Source: Bacillota bacterium (GTDB lineage: Bacteria > Bacillota > Clostridia > Tissierellales > Peptoniphilaceae). Taken from it: 64,000 bases of DNA. A program made the position numbers and the translations under genes. Numbering within the stretch: the first letter of the stretch is position 1; each line of letters begins with the position of its first letter. Positions 61,158-64,000 of the stretch are shown here, in pieces. The stretch is taken from positions 366,156 to 430,155 of the forward strand of contig JAEZXH010000018.1 in assembly GCA_023442775.1 (NCBI GenBank), written 5' to 3'. The notes under the pieces are model-generated. The model ran no database searches. It saw only the letters and a program-made list of their open reading frames with translations, and was not told the origin of the DNA.

Positions 61158-62972
61158 TTATTCTTCGTCTTCGTCGACGACTTCGTAGTCGGCGTCTACG
61201 ACGTCTTCTTGGGCGTTGTCCCCGCCAGCTTCTGCACCTTGTGCCTTGTAGAGTTCTTCAGAGATCTTGTAGAAGGCGTTGGTGAGGGCTTGGGTCTTGT
61301 CCTTAATGGCAGCAACATCATCTCCGTCCTTGACGCCCTTGAGTTCTTCGAGAGCAGACTCGATGGAGGCCTTGTCGGCGTCAGAAATCTTGTCCTTCAG
61401 CTCGTCGAGGGCATTTTCCGTTTGGTAGATGATGGCATCGGCGCCGTTGCGAGCTTCGATGAGCTCCTTCTTCTTGGAGTCTTCTTCAGCGTACATCTCC
61501 GCTTCCTTGACCTTCTTTTCGATTTCTTCGTCGGTGAGGTTGGTGGAAGAGGTGATGGTGATCTTTTGTTCCTTGCCGGTGCCGAGGTCCTTGGCGCTGA
61601 CGTTGACGATGCCGTTGGCGTCGATGTCAAAGGTGACTTCGATTTGAGGCACACCGCGGCGAGCAGGGGCGATGCCATCGAGTTGGAAGCGTCCGAGGGT
61701 CACGTTGTCTTGAGACATTTGTCGTTCCCCTTGGAGGACGTGGATGTCAACGGAAGTCTGGTTATCCGCAGCGGTGGTGAAGATTTGGCTCTTCTTCGTG
61801 GGGATGGTGGTGTTGCGCTCGATGAGGCGCGTGGTCACGCCACCCATGGTCTCAATCCCGAGGGAGAGGGGAGTTACGTCGAGAAGGAGGAGATCCTTCA
61901 CGTCACCACTCAAAACGCCACCTTGGATGGCAGCACCGAGGGCCACACATTCATCGGGGTTGATGTCCTTTTGGGGATCCTTGCCGATGAGCTTCTTCAC
62001 CGCTTCTTGGACGGCGGGAATCCGAGTGGAACCGCCGACGAGGAGGACCTTGTCGATGTCCGAGGCCTTGAGGCCTGCGTCCTTCAACGCTTCGAGGACG
62101 GGTTCTTCCGTCTTCTTCACCAGGTCCTTGGTGAGTTGATCAAACTTCGCACGGGTGATGTCCATGTTCAGGTGCAAGGGGCCCTGTGCGGTGGCGGTGA
62201 TGAATGGCAGGTTCACGTTGGTGCTCATGGTGCTGGAGAGCTCCTTCTTCGCCTTTTCTGCCGCTTCCTTCAGACGTTGGAGGCTCATCTTGTCCGCCTT
62301 GAGGTCCACGCCATGCTCCTTTTGGAAGCTTTCGGCGATGAAGTCAATGAGGCGGTTGTCGAAGTCGTCCCCACCGAGGCGGTTGTTCCCGCGGGTCGCG
62401 TGAACTTCAAAGACTCCGTCGGAGAGTTCGAGGATGGAGACGTCGAAGGTTCCGCCCCCGAGGTCATAGACCATGACGGTTTGGGTGGATTGTTCCTTGT
62501 CTTCCCCATAGGCGAGGGCTGCTGCGGTGGGCTCGTTGACGATGCGCTTCACGTCGAGGCCAGCGATGCGGCCAGCGTCCTTCGTCGCTTGACGTTGGGC
62601 GTCGGTGAAGTAAGCGGGGACGGTGATGACGGCTTCCGTCACCTTTTCCCCGAGGTAGCTCTCTGCGTCGGACTTCAGTTTTTGAAGGATCATCGCAGAA
62701 ATCTCTTGAGGAGAATATTCCTTGCCGTCGATGGAGACCTTGTAGTCCGTTCCCATCTCACGCTTGATGGAAGAGATGGTGCGGTCGGGGTTAGTAATGG
62801 CTTGACGTTTTGCGGTTTCCCCGACGAGGCGCTCTCCGTCTTTGGTAAAGGCCACAACGGAAGGAGTGGTGCGGTTCCCTTCGATGTTGGGGATGATGGT
62901 GGCGACGCCGCCTTCCATCACGGCTACTGCAGAGTTGGTGGTCCCTAAGTCGATTCCAATCATTTTGCTCAT
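61158..62972 (-). CDS. dnaK: molecular chaperone DnaK (Hsp70)
   Basis: A 604-residue Hsp70. [18 protein letters not shown] opens the ATPase domain; [14 protein letters not shown] and [19 protein letters not shown] follow; the substrate domain begins near [15 protein letters not shown] and the acidic tail ends [13 protein letters not shown]. It lacks the 23-residue insert typical of Gram-negative DnaK, as expected for Firmicutes. It lies 13 bases after grpE and ends in a strong terminator. Confidence 0.98.
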   Translation of the reverse strand: MSKMIGIDLGTTNSAVAVMEGGVATIIPNIEGNRTTPSVVAFTKDGERLVGETAKRQAITNPDRTISSIKREMGTDYKVSIDGKEYSPQEISAMILQKLKSDAESYLGEKVTEAVITVPAYFTDAQRQATKDAGRIAGLDVKRIVNEPTAAALAYGEDKEQSTQTVMVYDLGGGTFDVSILELSDGVFEVHATRGNNRLGGDDFDNRLIDFIAESFQKEHGVDLKADKMSLQRLKEAAEKAKKELSSTMSTNVNLPFITATAQGPLHLNMDITRAKFDQLTKDLVKKTEEPVLEALKDAGLKASDIDKVLLVGGSTRIPAVQEAVKKLIGKDPQKDINPDECVALGAAIQGGVLSGDVKDLLLLDVTPLSLGIETMGGVTTRLIERNTTIPTKKSQIFTTAADNQTSVDIHVLQGERQMSQDNVTLGRFQLDGIAPARRGVPQIEVTFDIDANGIVNVSAKDLGTGKEQKITITSSTNLTDEEIEKKVKEAEMYAEEDSKKKELIEARNGADAIIYQTENALDELKDKISDADKASIESALEELKGVKDGDDVAAIKDKTQALTNAFYKISEELYKAQGAEAGGDNAQEDVVDADYEVVDEDEE

Positions 62973-62985
62973 CTATGTTCCTCCT

Positions 62986-63504
62986 TTATTGCGACACCTT
63001 CACCATTGCCGGGCGAAGGACTTCGTCTCCAATCATGTATCCCTTTTGCAAGACGTCGATGACCTGGTCAGGATCTTTTCCCTCGACGCTCTCCACGAGA
63101 ACTGCGTGGTGCTTCATGGGGTCAAAGGCCATTCCCTCCGCCTCCATCTCCACGATCTCGTGACGGGCGAGGACGTCTTTCATCTGCTTCGCAATGAGGC
63201 CGACTCCTTCGTCCAGGGAGGCATCCCCACTTGCATCGACGGCGCGTTCCAGATTGTCCATCACCCCGAGGATGTCCAGGGCAATCTTCTTGACGCCAAG
63301 ACTTACAAAAGTTTTCTTCTCTTCTTCTACGCGACGGCGGTAGTTCGTAAAATCTGCCTGAAGGCGTGCGGCTTGTTCCTTCCAACGAAGGGCCTCGTCT
63401 TCTTTCGGTTCCTCGGCTTCCGTTGGTTCTTTCAAGACCTCTTGTTCTTCTTCGAAATTCTCTTCGATGACCTCCTCGTCGACGCGTTCTTCTCGATGTT
63501 CCAT
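62986..63504 (-). CDS. grpE: nucleotide exchange factor GrpE
   Basis: A 172-residue GrpE with a long acidic N-terminus (EEVIEENFEEEQEV...), a coiled-coil RLQADFTNYRRRVEEEKK and the C-terminal beta domain VLQKGYMIGDEVLRPAMVKV. It releases ADP from DnaK. The ATG at 63502-63504 follows GAGGAGG and lies just after the hrcA stop. Confidence 0.96.
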   Translation of the reverse strand: MEHREERVDEEVIEENFEEEQEVLKEPTEAEEPKEDEALRWKEQAARLQADFTNYRRRVEEEKKTFVSLGVKKIALDILGVMDNLERAVDASGDASLDEGVGLIAKQMKDVLARHEIVEMEAEGMAFDPMKHHAVLVESVEGKDPDQVIDVLQKGYMIGDEVLRPAMVKVSQ

Positions 63505-63512
63505 ATGCCTCC

Positions 63513-64000
63513 TCAATTCATTGTCGCTCCCAGGCGCTGACTGAGTCCATGAGAGAGCCCCTCCAAGAGGCGCATCATGGGGATGTAGTCCATGCGCATG
63601 GGTCCGATGAGCCCAACTTGTCCGAGAGGACCTTCCCGTCCGGAATAGGTGGCGGTGATGATGCTACTGTGGGCCATGGCCTCGAGGGGATGCTCGGAGC
63701 CAATGACCACACTGAGGGTTGGGACTTCGTCGAGCTCGGGAACGAGGCGCAAGAGATTGTTTCTCTGCTCACAGAAGGAGAGGAGATTTCTCACCTCTTC
63801 AAAATCTTGAACTTGGGACGCCGCCAAGAGATTGGACCATCCCTCGGCGTGAATCTCCCGCTGGGAAACCTTCCGTCCCATGGCCACCGCCATTTCCACA
63901 ATCCTCGTAATCAATCCCTCAAAGCGTCGCATGGACCCCTCAATATGAAGGGACAAACTCTCCACTTCAGAGAAATTGATTCCCGTCAACTCCCGATTCA
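63513..64000 (-). CDS. hrcA: heat-inducible transcription repressor HrcA (C-terminal part, runs off the window)
   Basis: The last 160 or so residues of HrcA. SVVIGSEHPLEAMAHSSIITATYSGREGPLGQVGLIGPMRMDYIPMMRLLEGLSHGL is the conserved C-terminal block. HrcA represses grpE-dnaK by binding CIRCE upstream of hrcA; both the DNA-binding domain and that operator are outside the window. The frame continues through the window edge without a stop. Confidence 0.95.
   Translation of the reverse strand, partial: NRELTGINFSEVESLSLHIEGSMRRFEGLITRIVEMAVAMGRKVSQREIHAEGWSNLLAASQVQDFEEVRNLLSFCEQRNNLLRLVPELDEVPTLSVVIGSEHPLEAMAHSSIITATYSGREGPLGQVGLIGPMRMDYIPMMRLLEGLSHGLSQRLGATMN

Noticed and set aside
61110..62948. 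A 612-codon open frame on the plus strand opposite dnaK
   Set aside because: Long antisense frames opposite dnaK are a well-known consequence of its codon usage; there is no ribosome site and the protein looks like a mirror of DnaK codons.
60771..63000. CIRCE operator (TTAGCACTC-N9-GAGTGCTAA) near dnaK or dnaJ
   Set aside because: No such inverted repeat was found; it would be expected upstream of hrcA, outside the window.
1..64000. tRNA or rRNA genes, insertion sequences, phage genes, CRISPR arrays
   Set aside because: No cloverleaf with CCA-type ends, transposase or integrase domains, terminal repeats or regularly spaced repeats were recognised in a full reading.

Overview
The window reads as a gene-dense chromosomal segment of a low-complexity-free, moderately GC-rich (I estimate mid-50s percent) anaerobic member of the Bacillota. 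Gene order in the dcw cluster, the phoH-ybeY-era-recO-glyQS-dnaG-rpoD block and the hrcA-grpE-dnaK-dnaJ-prmA-rsmE block is typical of Firmicutes. The type A architecture of the RNase P RNA, the clostridial ornithine-fermentation genes (oraE, oraS, ortB, ortA, orr) and the short FtsZ-associated cluster point to Clostridia/Tissierellia, possibly a Peptoniphilaceae-like anaerobe; that placement is inference. Almost everything is on the minus strand; the only clear plus-strand genes are a class A PBP homologue and a small basic protein (36.2-39.2 kb).

Layout, left to right. 0-2.4 kb: oxidative ornithine degradation (D-ornithine 4,5-aminomutase OraE/OraS and 2-amino-4-oxopentanoate thiolase OrtA/OrtB); the matching ornithine racemase lies at 17.3-18.3 kb. 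2.6-9.7 kb: plsX-acpP-rnc, then smc-ftsY. 9.7-11.8 kb: yceD-rpmF and ackA. 11.9-15.95 kb: asnS-leuS behind a T-box leader. 15.9-29.6 kb: nrdR-orr-rarA after the division and cell wall cluster mraZ-rsmH-ftsL-pbp(SpoVD type)-mraY-murD-ftsW-murG-ftsQ-ftsZ. 29.6-36.1 kb: yebC, a Lit-type membrane protein, an iron-sulfur flavoprotein, deoC and lgt, plus hflX-yigZ-CoA-binding-nadE. 36.2-41.7 kb: the PBP homologue, the 53-residue protein, a divergent FolD, an NlpC/P60 hydrolase and rnpB. 41.7-55.6 kb: a very long operon phoH-ybeY-dgkA/PAP2-cdd-era-recO-glyQ-glyS-ccpN-ppsR-dgt-dnaG-rpoD-trmK-nif3. 55.6-64 kb: rpsU-yqeY, dnaJ-prmA-rsmE-mtaB-HIT, and hrcA-grpE-dnaK.

The most striking observation is that the plus-strand class A PBP has an intact glycosyltransferase domain but has lost all three transpeptidase motifs (SxxK, SxN, KTG), and is followed by an apparently co-transcribed, extremely basic 53-residue protein of no family I recognise. 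The neighbouring convergent FolD homologue has also lost two catalytic residues. A second theme is architectural: many intrinsic terminators overlap or directly follow stop codons, and several essential genes (smc, nrdR, folD, phoH) start only a few bases after such a terminator with no room for a promoter. No mobile elements, CRISPR arrays, tRNA or rRNA genes were seen.
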